Shown here piece by piece: positions 24,630 to 32,607 of a stretch of DNA of 38,852 nucleotides (its first letter is position 1; every line of letters begins with the position of its first letter). The stretch is from a bacterium. Its GTDB lineage: Bacteria; Desulfobacterota; Deferrisomatia; Deferrisomatales; BM512. The position numbers and the translations under genes are program-made. The DNA lies in NCBI GenBank assembly GCA_004322275.1, contig SCTA01000024.1:1-38852 (forward strand), read 5' to 3'. The notes beneath the pieces are model-generated. The model was not told where the DNA came from, searched no databases, and worked only from the letters and a program-made list of their open reading frames with translations.

Positions 24630-25646
24630 ATGCCTTCGCCAAAAATCACCGTCATCCTTCCCGTACGCGACGGAGAGTCTTACCTCGGTCAGGCCCTCGA
24701 TTCCCTGAGCGCCCAGACGCTTGGGGATTTCAAATGCCTTGTCCTCGACGACGGCTCGAAAGACTCCACCCTTTCGATCCTCGAAGGCCACGCCCGCCGG
24801 GACAGCCGCTTTGCCGTCCTCAAAAACGGGAACTCCTCCGGTATAGCCGGGGCGCTGAACAGCCTTCTTGCGAGAGTCGAAACCCCCTTCACCGCCCGGA
24901 TGGACTGCGACGACCTCACAAGCCCCGAAAGGCTCGCCCTCCAGCTCGCCCACGCGGAAAAATTCCCCGGAATTTCCCTCTGGGGCGGGCTCGTCGAACC
25001 TCTCGGCGAGAGCGGCGCGGGGTGGGGCGAATACCTCGGCTGGCTCAACTCCATTTCAACTCCGGAAGAGATAATCCTCCACAGCCTCACCGAGAGCCCT
25101 CTCCCCCACCCGACCTGGTTTTTTCGCACAAAGGATGTCGTTGACGCGGGCGGCTACCGCGACGGCCCCTTTCCCGAGGACTACGAGCTTTTCCTCCGGC
25201 TGCTTGAAAGGGGTAAAAAATTCGGGAAGGTAGAGGCGAAGGTGCTCAAGTGGAGGGACCATCCGGCCAGAGAAACCTGGACCTCGAAGCGCTACTCCTT
25301 CGACGCCTTCCTCCGGCTGAAAAGCGGCTACTTTCCCCGGCTGAGGCGGGCGGGAGTCCTGCCCCACCTCCCGGACAGGCCCATAGCCGTGTGGGGCGCG
25401 GGGCGAACGGGAAGGGTCGCTGCGGGAGAGCTTCGGAAGGGAGGCGAGGGGATCAGATTTTTTATCGACCCCGTCCAGGCGGGCAAAACCGTACTGGGAA
25501 TCCCTGTTTTAACGCCCGAAGAAGCCCCATTAAAGGATGCTTTAATTCTCACCGCCGTGCGCTACAAGGATATCCGGACGCTGGTGGAGGAGTTCTACAG
25601 GGAAAAGGGGCTGGTTTTCGGCAGGGACTACATCTGGCTTTACTAG
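24630..25646 (+). CDS. Family 2 glycosyltransferase with C-terminal Rossmann-like domain
   Basis: A 338-residue cytoplasmic or membrane-associated enzyme. The start at 24630 (MPSPKITVILPVRDG) is chosen because an upstream in-frame TTG lies inside the terminator stem. Residues 4-220 form a GT-A fold: ITVILPVRDGESYL, LVLDDGSKDST, the metal-binding MDCDDL (about 90-95), and a PEDYELFLRLL acceptor block. From about 245 a second module begins, PIAVWGAGRTGRVAAGELR, with a GxGxxG dinucleotide-type loop, and continues through FIDPVQAGKTVLGIPVL to the end. This resembles the PglD or SAM/NAD-binding half-domain found on sugar-modifying enzymes. It may modify pilin or surface glycans, but the intervening terminator argues against strict co-expression. 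Confidence 0.85.
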   Translation: MPSPKITVILPVRDGESYLGQALDSLSAQTLGDFKCLVLDDGSKDSTLSILEGHARRDSRFAVLKNGNSSGIAGALNSLLARVETPFTARMDCDDLTSPERLALQLAHAEKFPGISLWGGLVEPLGESGAGWGEYLGWLNSISTPEEIILHSLTESPLPHPTWFFRTKDVVDAGGYRDGPFPEDYELFLRLLERGKKFGKVEAKVLKWRDHPARETWTSKRYSFDAFLRLKSGYFPRLRRAGVLPHLPDRPIAVWGAGRTGRVAAGELRKGGEGIRFFIDPVQAGKTVLGIPVLTPEEAPLKDALILTAVRYKDIRTLVEEFYREKGLVFGRDYIWLY

Positions 25647-25657
25647 CTGCAAACAAA

Positions 25658-25913
25658 CTACCTTCGAGTCCAAAAACATTTCATTATTTCGTTTTTGGAC
25701 GAGCCTTCCTTTCGTTCCCCTTCGGGGCCCGTAGGTGACGCAGGGAGCGGAGTGCGGAAAGGGCGGCGGGGGGGTTTTGCCCCTTCACGCCCCCGCCGCA
25801 GCGAGCGGCTCCTTCCGGGCCGATTTCTTGGGTACTTCTTTCTAAAAGAAGTACCAAGGGGAGCGGGGCGAAGTCCCGCAAACGTAGACCGGCGGGCCGA
25901 GCCCGCCCTACAA
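25658..25913. repeat. Composite palindromic repeat, family B copy 1 (256 bp)
   Basis: A near-copy of 33381-33673 in the same orientation, starting at CTACCTTCGAGTCC and ending in GGCGGGCCGAGCCCGCC. It is built of successive hairpins: CCAAAAAC / GTTTTTGG, GCCCC-ttc-GGGGC-like, a GGCGGGGG / CCCCCGCC pair, and GGTACTTCTTT / AAAGAAGTACC. It fills the space between the converging glycosyltransferase and pmbA genes and holds no gene. Confidence 0.8.
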
Positions 25914-25914
25914 C

Positions 25915-27249
25915 TCAACCTGAGATATCCATCCCTCCGACTAGCAGCGAAGGCGCTCCGAGCGACCCGTGAAAGGTCAGGTCCGAGCCGACGCCCTCCA
26001 CCCTCCTGAAAAGCTCCAGAATATTCCCCGCTATAGCCGCGCCGGTGACCGGGTGGCTTACCTTCCCGCCCTCCACCCAGAGTCCCGAACAGCCGAGGCT
26101 GTAATCGCCGGAAACAGGGTCGATGGTGTGCGCCCCCATCACCTCTCTCACCCAGAGCCCCCTTCCCATCGCCGCCAAAAGCTCTTCCGGCGAGCCGCCG
26201 GTTCCGGGAGCTATATAAAAGTTGGTCACGTCGGGAGAGACCGCCGAGCCGGGTGAGCCCGAGCCGTTGCCGGTCGAGCCCCTCCCCTCGCGAAGCCCGG
26301 AAGCGCGGTCGTACAAAAAGGCGCGCAGGACTCCCTCCTCGATGCAGGTATTCCTTCTTCTGGCGCTCCCCTCCTCGTCCACGGGCTGGGTGTCCATTCC
26401 GCCGTACAGTAGCCCGTCGTCCACTATCGTGACGGCCTTTGCCAGAACGCTTTCGCCGGGTGCCCCCCTGAAGATCGACTTGCCCTTCTGTTTGTTCCTG
26501 CCCAGCAGCGACGGGGCCAGAACTTCGAGAAACTCCCCCGCCACGCGGGCGTCGATGAGAGCCGGAAAGCTGCCTGTAGGAGCGCTTTTGCCTCCGAGAA
26601 GCTCGCAGGCCCTTCGCGCCGCCTCCTCTCCCACCGAGGCGGGATCGGCCAGCGAGAGTTTCCTGAAATCCCGCGAAGCCCAGGCGGATTCGGCGGATTT
26701 TCCCTTTCGCGCCGCCCCCTCCACTGAAAGCGAGTATTCGGTAGAGGTCCAGTAGACCCGGCTGCCCTCAACGGCTACGGCGCGAAGAGTGCGCGACCCC
26801 TCGAAAGCGGGTTTTCTCGCCGAAAAAACCCTTCGGTCGAAGCCGAGACAGGCGCGCCGGACCCCCTCCGCAAGCTCCTCCGCCAGTTCGGCGGTGAGCC
26901 TGGGCCACTCCCCGTCCTCTATGCCAAGGTCGATTTCGGGCGGCGTCTCGATCTCTTCGGGGAGTACGCGGAATTTGTCCTTTCCCATCACCGCGCCGCT
27001 GGCGAGAGCGCGCTCAAGAAGTCCGGGAGGGTCGAAGCCGCCTTCACCGGCGGGAGCTTCCGCGAAACCGGCCTTCCCCGGCGAAAGCTCGACTTCGAGG
27101 GTGACGAACCCGGAATTCCACCGCTCCAGCTCCGAAGGGCCTTCGCCCGGCTTTTCGGCCCGCAGCCCCTCCTCCAGCCAGACGTTCGCCAGCCATTTTC
27201 TGCCTGAAAGAGCTTCCGAAAGGTTGTCCAGTATCTCGTGAGGGGTCAA
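25915..27249 (-). CDS. pmbA: TldE/PmbA-family metalloprotease subunit
   Basis: Partner subunit of the TldD/TldE protease, which trims peptides such as microcin B17 precursor and CcdA in E. coli. The 444 residues match the family. Diagnostic blocks are the C-terminal MDTQPVDEEGSARRRNTCIE, TNFYIAPG and MGAHTIDPVSGDYSLGCSG, followed by the HPV segment. No HExxH motif is present, as expected for the TldE (PmbA) rather than the TldD side; tldD is not in the window. The TTG start at 27249 follows GAGGTG, itself within the last codons of the GNAT gene, and is only 2 bp after that stop. It is the last gene of the nadK-recN-GNAT-pmbA run. Confidence 0.9.
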   Translation of the reverse strand: MTPHEILDNLSEALSGRKWLANVWLEEGLRAEKPGEGPSELERWNSGFVTLEVELSPGKAGFAEAPAGEGGFDPPGLLERALASGAVMGKDKFRVLPEEIETPPEIDLGIEDGEWPRLTAELAEELAEGVRRACLGFDRRVFSARKPAFEGSRTLRAVAVEGSRVYWTSTEYSLSVEGAARKGKSAESAWASRDFRKLSLADPASVGEEAARRACELLGGKSAPTGSFPALIDARVAGEFLEVLAPSLLGRNKQKGKSIFRGAPGESVLAKAVTIVDDGLLYGGMDTQPVDEEGSARRRNTCIEEGVLRAFLYDRASGLREGRGSTGNGSGSPGSAVSPDVTNFYIAPGTGGSPEELLAAMGRGLWVREVMGAHTIDPVSGDYSLGCSGLWVEGGKVSHPVTGAAIAGNILELFRRVEGVGSDLTFHGSLGAPSLLVGGMDISG

Positions 27250-27251
27250 GC

Positions 27252-27713
27252 CTACACCTCGCGCATCACGGGAATTTCGTTGCAGTTCGGGAACTGGGTG
27301 CAGTGGATGCAGTCGAGCCAGACCTTGTGGGGAAGCTCGGACTTGTCCACCTCGTTAAAGCCGAGATTCTTGAAGAATTCCGCCCTGTAGGTGAGGGCGA
27401 AGACCTTCTTGATGCCCAGTTCCCTCGCGTCGGCGAGGCATCTTTCCACCAGCAGCTTGCCCACGCCCCTGCCCTGCCTGTCCTCGCGCACCGCCAGCGA
27501 GCGTATCTCGACGAGGTCGAACCAGAGGATGTGAACTCCCGCGAGCCCTATGACCTCGCCGTCCTCTCTGGCGACTATGAAATCGCGGATGCGCCCGTAG
27601 AGGTCGAGGCGGGAGCGGCTTAAAAGCTCTCCCTTCGCCGCGTACACGTCGAGCACCAGCTTCATCTGTTCCACGTCGGCCAGAGTGGCCCTTTCGATAA
27701 TTACTTCGCTCAC
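27252..27713 (-). CDS. GNAT N-acetyltransferase, probable short N-acetylglutamate synthase
   Basis: Transfers an acetyl group from acetyl-CoA to an amine; close relatives in deltaproteobacteria are taken to make N-acetylglutamate for arginine synthesis. The 153-residue GNAT fold has the acetyl-CoA loop Q80-GRGVG and the core strands EIRSLAVRED and KVFALTYRAEFFKNLGF. The C-terminus SELPHKVWLDCIHCTQFPNC is the hallmark of this subgroup, and its three Cys (135, 138, 144) could bind a metal. The amino-acid kinase domain of long ArgA is absent, which is normal for the short form. The GTG start overlaps the recN TGA (GTGA), indicating coupled translation. Confidence 0.85.
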   Translation of the reverse strand: MSEVIIERATLADVEQMKLVLDVYAAKGELLSRSRLDLYGRIRDFIVAREDGEVIGLAGVHILWFDLVEIRSLAVREDRQGRGVGKLLVERCLADARELGIKKVFALTYRAEFFKNLGFNEVDKSELPHKVWLDCIHCTQFPNCNEIPVMREV

Positions 27714-29380
27714 TTTGAAGACCTCTTTGAAAGCTCCAGCGCGTGCTGGTAGGCGGCGTTGTCCTGCCCTTCGGCCCCGAGCATCCTTGCCAGCTCGTCA
27801 ACCCTCCCCTTCTGATCCAGTTTTCGCACCCTCGTGAAGGTGCGCCCCTCTTCGGTGCTCTTCTCGACGAGGAAATGGGCGCTCGTCATGCACGCTATCT
27901 GCGGCAGGTGGGTTATGCAGATCACCTGGCAGCTCTCCGAGAGGAGCTTGAGGCGCTCACCCACCCGCTCGGCGACCCTGCCGCCTATGCCCGCGTCCAC
28001 CTCGTCGAAGACGAGGGTCTCGACAGCCCCGTCGCGCAGCGCGTTCTTTACCGCGAGGAGGATGCGCGAGAGCTCGCCGCCGCTGGCTATCCTCGAAAGC
28101 CTTTTCGGCTCCTCGCCGGGATTTGGCGCGAGGAGAAACCAGACCTCCTCCGCCCCCTCCGGCCCCGGTTCGGTCTCGTTTATCCCCACCAGAAAGGAGG
28201 AGGCGCCGAGGCCGAGAGCCGAAAGCTCCTCGCCGACGCCCTTCGATAGCGCTTCGGCCGCCCTGCTCCGCGCCGACGAGAGGGCGGCGGCGGCCTCCAG
28301 AAGCTCCTTGCGGGCAGCTTCCTTCGCAGTATGGGCGTCGATGAGAGCCGTGGTCCTGTTGTCCAGCTCCCAAAGCTCCTCTTCAAACTTCTTTAGCTTC
28401 TCCAGCAGCGCCTCTATCCCCTTGCCGTGCTTTCGCTCCAGCCTGCGGATGAGGGAAAGCCGCTCCTCAATCTCCTCCTGACGCGCCGGGTCGGAGCGTA
28501 TCTCCCGAAGGCGCGACGAAACAGCCAGCGCGGCCTCTTTCAACGGCACCAACGCCTCTTCCAGAAGGCGCAAGATCTCAGCCGCTCCGGGATCGTTGGC
28601 GAAGGCCTTCTCCACCGCCCTTTTGCCCCTCGAAAGTCCGTCGATGGAAGCGGACTGCCCCAGGGAAAGCTCCTCTTCGGCGGTGTTGTAGCACTCGGTG
28701 AGCTTTTCGGCGTGGGAAAGGAGCGACCTTTCCGCCTCCAGCGCCTCGTCCTCGCCCATTTCGAGGTTCGCCGCGCGAAGCTCTCCGGCCTGAAAGGAGA
28801 CGAACTCCCTGCGCTCGACTGCGTCGGCCTCCATCCTCTCAAGGCAGCTTACCTTCTGCGCCGCACCCTCATAGACCCCGAAGGCTTCCGCGTAGCGGCC
28901 GAGAGCGCGGATTCCCTCGCCGTCGAGGGCGCGGTCGAGAATTTTTATGTGGTTTTTGTCGTCGAGAAGCGCCTGATGCTGGTGCTGGCTGGAGACCTCG
29001 ACCAGCGCCGCCCCCGCCTCGGCGAGCACCGAAACCGGCACGGCGGAGCCATTGACGTGGGCGCGCCCCTTGCCGTCGGCGGTGACGGAGCGGGCTATTA
29101 TCAGCGGCTCCTCCCACTGGACTCCGGCGTTCTCCAGTATGCCCGAGACCACCCGTTTCGCCTCGCCCCTGAGGGCGAAAACCCCTTCGACGCGGGCCGC
29201 TTCGGCCCCGGTGCGCACAAGCTCCCTGCTGGACCTGTCTCCGAGAAGAAGCCCCAGCGCCTGAAGCAGTATCGACTTTCCCGCCCCCGTCTCCCCGGTG
29301 AGGACCATGAGCCCCGGCGGAAAGTCGATTTCGAGTCTGTCTACGAGCGCGAAATCGCGGATTTTGAGGGATTCGATCAA
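27710..29380 (-). CDS. recN: DNA repair protein RecN
   Basis: An SMC-like ATPase that acts in recombinational repair of double-strand breaks by tethering DNA ends. With the start used here the protein has 556 residues, normal for RecN. The N-terminus reads MIESLKIRDFALVDRLEIDF, then Walker A GETGAGKS (29-36). A long coiled coil (about 160-370, rich in E, A, L and R) follows. The C-terminal lobe carries the ASGGELSRILLAVK signature, Walker B TLVFDEVDAGIGG and ITHLPQIA. The TTG start at 29380 overlaps the nadK stop (TTGA) and has GGAGGG 6 bp upstream; longer in-frame starts run through nadK and are not credible. The nadK-recN pairing is conserved in many bacteria. Confidence 0.95.
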   Translation of the reverse strand: MIESLKIRDFALVDRLEIDFPPGLMVLTGETGAGKSILLQALGLLLGDRSSRELVRTGAEAARVEGVFALRGEAKRVVSGILENAGVQWEEPLIIARSVTADGKGRAHVNGSAVPVSVLAEAGAALVEVSSQHQHQALLDDKNHIKILDRALDGEGIRALGRYAEAFGVYEGAAQKVSCLERMEADAVERREFVSFQAGELRAANLEMGEDEALEAERSLLSHAEKLTECYNTAEEELSLGQSASIDGLSRGKRAVEKAFANDPGAAEILRLLEEALVPLKEAALAVSSRLREIRSDPARQEEIEERLSLIRRLERKHGKGIEALLEKLKKFEEELWELDNRTTALIDAHTAKEAARKELLEAAAALSSARSRAAEALSKGVGEELSALGLGASSFLVGINETEPGPEGAEEVWFLLAPNPGEEPKRLSRIASGGELSRILLAVKNALRDGAVETLVFDEVDAGIGGRVAERVGERLKLLSESCQVICITHLPQIACMTSAHFLVEKSTEEGRTFTRVRKLDQKGRVDELARMLGAEGQDNAAYQHALELSKRSSK

Positions 29381-30222
29381 CTGTCGCCCTCCGTGCGGAG
29401 CTTGTCCCCCCAGCGAAGCTTGGTGCGAAGGAGGGTGAAGTAATCCCTCTTGGGCGAGCGCACCATGAGCACGTCCTCTGCCGACCTCCTCACGGTGATT
29501 ATGTCCTCGTGTTCCAGCTCGAACCCCGACTGGCCGTCGAGGGTGACGAAGACCTCGCCGTTCTTCTTGCGTATCCGCACCTCGAACTTCGACTCGGGGC
29601 CGAGGATTATCGGCCTGTGGCTCATCGCGTGGGGGCATATCGGCGCGAGGACTATCGCCGGTACCGACGGGTGTACTATCGGCCCCCCCGCCGAAAGGTT
29701 GTAGGCGGTGGAGCCGGTGGGGGTCGAAAAGATGAGGCCGTCCGCCTGATAGAGCGCCAGAAAGAGGCCGTCCACCCAGACTTCGAGGTCGCTTATGCGC
29801 GCGAGGGCGGTCTTGCTGAAGACCACGTCGTTCAGCACGCGGAAGCGCTCCTTCACCTCGCCCCTGCGGGTCACCTCGCCTTCGAGAGTCATTCTCCGCT
29901 CTATCGGCGCGGTGCCCTCGTAGAGGGCCGTAAGGGTCTCGAAGAGCTCCTCGACCGCAATCTCGGTCAGAAACCCGAGGGAGCCGAGGTTGACCCCCAT
30001 GATCGGGATACGCCTCCCCCCTACCCAGCGCACGGCGCTGAGAAAGGTTCCGTCTCCGCCGAGCACGATGAGGAGGTCGGGGTCCGCGCCGGATCCGGCC
30101 GACTCGCCGTCGTCGAACGCCGTCACCCCCCTGCCTTCGGCCCATTTGTGCAGTTCCTCGGCGAGAAGGGCCGCCCTGCGGGAAGTCCTCTTCTTGAAAA
30201 TGCGGATATTCTCTATGCGCAC
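29377..30222 (-). CDS. nadK: NAD kinase
   Basis: Phosphorylates NAD to NADP with ATP (or polyphosphate) in the cytoplasm. The 281-residue length is typical. Conserved motifs are all present: GGDGT (55-59), VNLGSLGFLTE, LNDVV, and the NAD-binding TPTGSTAYNLSAGGPIVHP. Translation begins at ATG 30222, with GGAGGC shortly before. It diverges from mgsA across 45 bp and overlaps recN at its 3' end by 4 bp, making it the first gene of the minus-strand operon. Confidence 0.96.
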   Translation of the reverse strand: MRIENIRIFKKRTSRRAALLAEELHKWAEGRGVTAFDDGESAGSGADPDLLIVLGGDGTFLSAVRWVGGRRIPIMGVNLGSLGFLTEIAVEELFETLTALYEGTAPIERRMTLEGEVTRRGEVKERFRVLNDVVFSKTALARISDLEVWVDGLFLALYQADGLIFSTPTGSTAYNLSAGGPIVHPSVPAIVLAPICPHAMSHRPIILGPESKFEVRIRKKNGEVFVTLDGQSGFELEHEDIITVRRSAEDVLMVRSPKRDYFTLLRTKLRWGDKLRTEGDS

Positions 30223-30267
30223 GGAGCCTCCTTCGCCATTTCAGATTTAGTATGTTATTTTAATGCC

Positions 30268-31608
30268 ATGACGCTCTTCAAAGAAGACAATAAATTGAAT
30301 AAAAGAAAGTCCGCGCCGCTGGCCGAAAGAATGCGCCCCGAAACGATCGACGAAATCGTGGGGCAGGAGGAGGTTATCGGTGCCGATACCCCGCTCCGAA
30401 GGGCCATCGCCTCGGGCTCCCTCCCCTCGATTCTCTTCTGGGGGCCTCCCGGCAGCGGCAAGACCAGCCTCGCCCGGCTGATGGCCTCGGCGGCGGGGTA
30501 CCACTTCATCCCCCTCTCGGCGGTAAGCGCCGGGGTGAAAGAAGTGCGCGACGTGGTCGTAGAGGCGGGAAAGCTCGCGGAGGAGGGCAAGAAGACCCTC
30601 TTCTTTCTCGACGAGATACACCGCTTCAACAAGGCGCAGCAGGACGCTCTCCTCCCCCACGTTGAGGCCGGAACAATTACCCTCGTCGGCGCGACCACCG
30701 AAAACCCCGCCTTTCAGGTCAATTCAGCCCTCCTCTCGCGCCTTCTGGTTCTCCGCCTCGAACCACTGTGCGAAACGGACCTGCGGAAGATAGTAGAGCG
30801 GGCGGTAGAGGACGGTGAAAGGGGACTCGCGGGTTTGAAGGTTTCCCTGCCGGAAGAGGCTCTGGAAATGCTTTTGCGCTACTCCATAGGCGACGCGCGA
30901 AGGGCGCTGAACCTCCTCGAAGCGGCCGCCTTCGCCACCTCTCCCGGCGAGGACGGCGCACGGACGATAACCGCAGGAACGATGTCCAAGACCCTCCAGT
31001 CGCCCACCCTCTACTACGACACCGACGGCGACTGGCACTACGACATAATCAGCGCCTTCATAAAGACGATGCGCGGCTCCGACCCCGACGCGGCGCTCTA
31101 CTGGCTCGCGAGGATGGTCGAGGCGGGGGAGGATCACCTCTTCATAGCCCGCCGCATGGTCATCTTCGCCTCCGAAGACATCGGCAACGCCGACCCCGAG
31201 GCGCTCCGCGTCGCGCTGGCCGTCAAGGACGCCGTCCACTTCGTCGGGATGCCGGAGGGGTGGATACCGCTGGCGCAGGGCGTCGTCTACCTCGCCACCG
31301 CCCCCAAGTCCAACGCCTCCTACTTGGGCTACAAGGCCGCCAAGGGTGACGTCGAGCGGTACGGCAACGTGCCCGTGCCGCTCCACCTTCGCAACGCCCC
31401 CACCAAGCTCGCCAAACAGATGGGATGCGGAGAAGGCTACCTCTACCCCCACGACGACCCCGACGCCGTCGTCCCCCAGACCTACTTCCCCGACGCCGTC
31501 GGCAAAAAGAACTACTACCGCCCCAAAGGATTCGGCTTCGAGAAAACCATCGCGCAGAGGCTGGAGTGGTGGGAGAAAAAGCGGAAGGAAAAGGGGGGAA
31601 ACAGATGA
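30268..31608 (+). CDS. rarA: Replication-associated recombination protein A (RarA/MgsA AAA ATPase)
   Basis: An AAA+ ATPase that acts at stalled replication forks and is related to clamp-loader subunits. The 446-residue length from ATG 30268 is normal; longer in-frame starts would run antisense through nadK. Motifs in order are MRPETIDEIVGQEE, Walker A GPPGSGKT (59-66), Walker B TLFFLDEIHRFNKAQQDALLP, sensor 1 LVGATTENPAF and sensor 2 GDARRALNLLE. The C-terminal MgsA tetramerisation part includes ASEDIGNADPEAL and YLGYKAAKGDV. No strong Shine-Dalgarno precedes the start. Its TGA overlaps the ATG of the small TPR-like gene, the first gene of the AT-rich island. Confidence 0.95.
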   Translation: MTLFKEDNKLNKRKSAPLAERMRPETIDEIVGQEEVIGADTPLRRAIASGSLPSILFWGPPGSGKTSLARLMASAAGYHFIPLSAVSAGVKEVRDVVVEAGKLAEEGKKTLFFLDEIHRFNKAQQDALLPHVEAGTITLVGATTENPAFQVNSALLSRLLVLRLEPLCETDLRKIVERAVEDGERGLAGLKVSLPEEALEMLLRYSIGDARRALNLLEAAAFATSPGEDGARTITAGTMSKTLQSPTLYYDTDGDWHYDIISAFIKTMRGSDPDAALYWLARMVEAGEDHLFIARRMVIFASEDIGNADPEALRVALAVKDAVHFVGMPEGWIPLAQGVVYLATAPKSNASYLGYKAAKGDVERYGNVPVPLHLRNAPTKLAKQMGCGEGYLYPHDDPDAVVPQTYFPDAVGKKNYYRPKGFGFEKTIAQRLEWWEKKRKEKGGNR

Positions 31609-32042
31609 GTTATTTCAAGGACGTAGACACTTACGTTGTGATTGCTAAGAGCTCGGAATTATTGGACAGAGGCGAATACGAAAAGGCAATACAATCGATA
31701 AACGATGCGCATGCAATTTCGCCTCCAATGGAGGGTCTAGAGTCCTCAGCTCCAATGATGCTGGCGAAAGCTTATCGCGGTCTCGGTGACATCGACAGGG
31801 CGTTAATAGAAATAAAAAAAGCGTATGACTTGGATCGCAAGACGCGAAGTGAAAAATATTTTGGATTTGCAGTTTTTATTCTAGAGGAGTTTATATATTT
31901 ATTAGAGATAAAGGGAAACCACGACGATGAAGAACTGTTTTTGCTACGGCGCGAACTATCTGAAATAAATGCGGCGCTGGAAATAAACAAGAATAAATCA
32001 ATTATTAGTAAGTTTAAAAATTTTTTATTTTCTAACAAATAA
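31605..32042 (+). CDS. Small TPR-like helical protein, paralogue 1
   Basis: A 145-residue protein of unknown function, MSYFKDVDTY to ...NFLFSNK. The start at 31605 follows GGGGGGAA and overlaps the rarA stop (ATGA). Residues about 16-40 (SELLDRGEYEKAIQSINDAHAISP) and 52-75 (MLAKAYRGLGDIDRALIEIKKAYDLD) read as two tetratricopeptide-type helix pairs. A conserved block then follows (FAVFILEEFIYLLEI, LRRELSEINAALE) and a basic, aromatic tail. It closely resembles the protein at 32608-33042, with matching order and spacing. Base composition drops sharply to AT-rich here, unlike rarA, suggesting acquired DNA. No signal peptide is visible, so it is probably cytoplasmic. Confidence 0.75.
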   Translation: MSYFKDVDTYVVIAKSSELLDRGEYEKAIQSINDAHAISPPMEGLESSAPMMLAKAYRGLGDIDRALIEIKKAYDLDRKTRSEKYFGFAVFILEEFIYLLEIKGNHDDEELFLLRRELSEINAALEINKNKSIISKFKNFLFSNK

Positions 32043-32104
32043 TATATTGGCAAAAATGAATTGGCTGCACGGTAATGCACCCTCGAAAAAGGCGGGTTAG
32101 CCGA

Positions 32105-32266
32105 ATGAAAATATATCTTTCACTGATGTGTGCATATGCAGTGGTGCTTGTTCTAGCGCCGATCGGATACTTTATTCATAGCGACGCTTACAGATGGACG
32201 CTCACTACTATTTCCATAGTATTTTATTTAATCATCCTGGCTTTCGTTATTTCTTCAAAGCAATAA
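32105..32266 (+). CDS. Small two-span membrane protein
   Basis: A 53-residue hypothetical protein, MKIYLSLMCAYAVVLVLAP to ...LAFVISSKQ. Two hydrophobic segments (about 4-21 and 31-49) are separated by a short polar loop (HSDAYRW). The start at 32105 is preceded by AAGGCGGGTTAGCCGA, nearly the same leader as that of the TPR paralogue at 32608, which supports it. AT-rich like its neighbours. Function unknown. Confidence 0.5.
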   Translation: MKIYLSLMCAYAVVLVLAPIGYFIHSDAYRWTLTTISIVFYLIILAFVISSKQ

Positions 32267-32272
32267 AAGAAC

Positions 32273-32467
32273 GTGAGGCTGTACATCGCAAACTCATTCG
32301 TCCATATTTCATTCATGACGCTGTGCCTAATGCTGTTAACATGGAGAGACGTTATCATTCCAAACACTTCATATTTATTGTTATATACAATTGGATTAAT
32401 AATAACTTGGCGCATATCGGGTTTTGTGAAAGATAAGATCAGAAGAGAGGGGGATGACTCAATATAG
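32273..32467 (+). CDS. Small two-span membrane protein
   Basis: A 64-residue hypothetical protein starting at GTG 32273, six bases after the preceding stop. Hydrophobic segments lie at about 3-22 (LYIANSFVHISFMTLCLMLL) and 33-50 (SYLLLYTIGLIITWRI), followed by a basic tail (VKDKIRREGDD). The predicted topology is like that of its neighbour, with a similar length, although the sequences do not obviously align. No good ribosome-binding site is seen, so translation may depend on coupling. Confidence 0.4.
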   Translation: MRLYIANSFVHISFMTLCLMLLTWRDVIIPNTSYLLLYTIGLIITWRISGFVKDKIRREGDDSI

Positions 32468-32552
32468 AAGGGCTTATTTCCAAAGCGGGACGTACTTCAA
32501 GGTGCGACGGCGGCTACATGCATGACATCGGTTGAGATTAACCTCGGGGATT

Positions 32553-32578
32553 GATGCGTTACGCTACGCTAACGCATC
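32553..32578. repeat. REP-like palindrome upstream of TPR paralogue 2
   Basis: GATGCGTTA..TAACGCATC is a near-perfect palindrome with a short CG-rich centre, followed by CCTAC. It resembles widespread bacterial REP-type intergenic palindromes. A degraded similar sequence (GTAATGCACCCT) precedes the membrane-protein gene at 32105. Confidence 0.65.
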
Positions 32579-32607
32579 CTACCTGGCTGAGAAGGAGGGT
32601 TAGCGAA

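Noticed and set aside
25695-26009. 104-codon frame between the glycosyltransferase and pmbA
   Set aside because: It overlaps the family B repeat and the 3' end of pmbA; composition is that of translated hairpins.
29381-30145. In-frame extension upstream of recN giving an 811-residue protein
   Set aside because: It is an out-of-frame reading of nadK, rich in Arg and Gly. The TTG at 29380, overlapping the nadK stop, gives a normal RecN length and a good ribosome-binding site.
29509-30267. In-frame extension upstream of rarA giving a 699-residue protein
   Set aside because: The extra 253 residues are the antisense of nadK, and RarA proteins of about 445 residues start with the MTLFKEDNK-type N-terminus seen at 30268.
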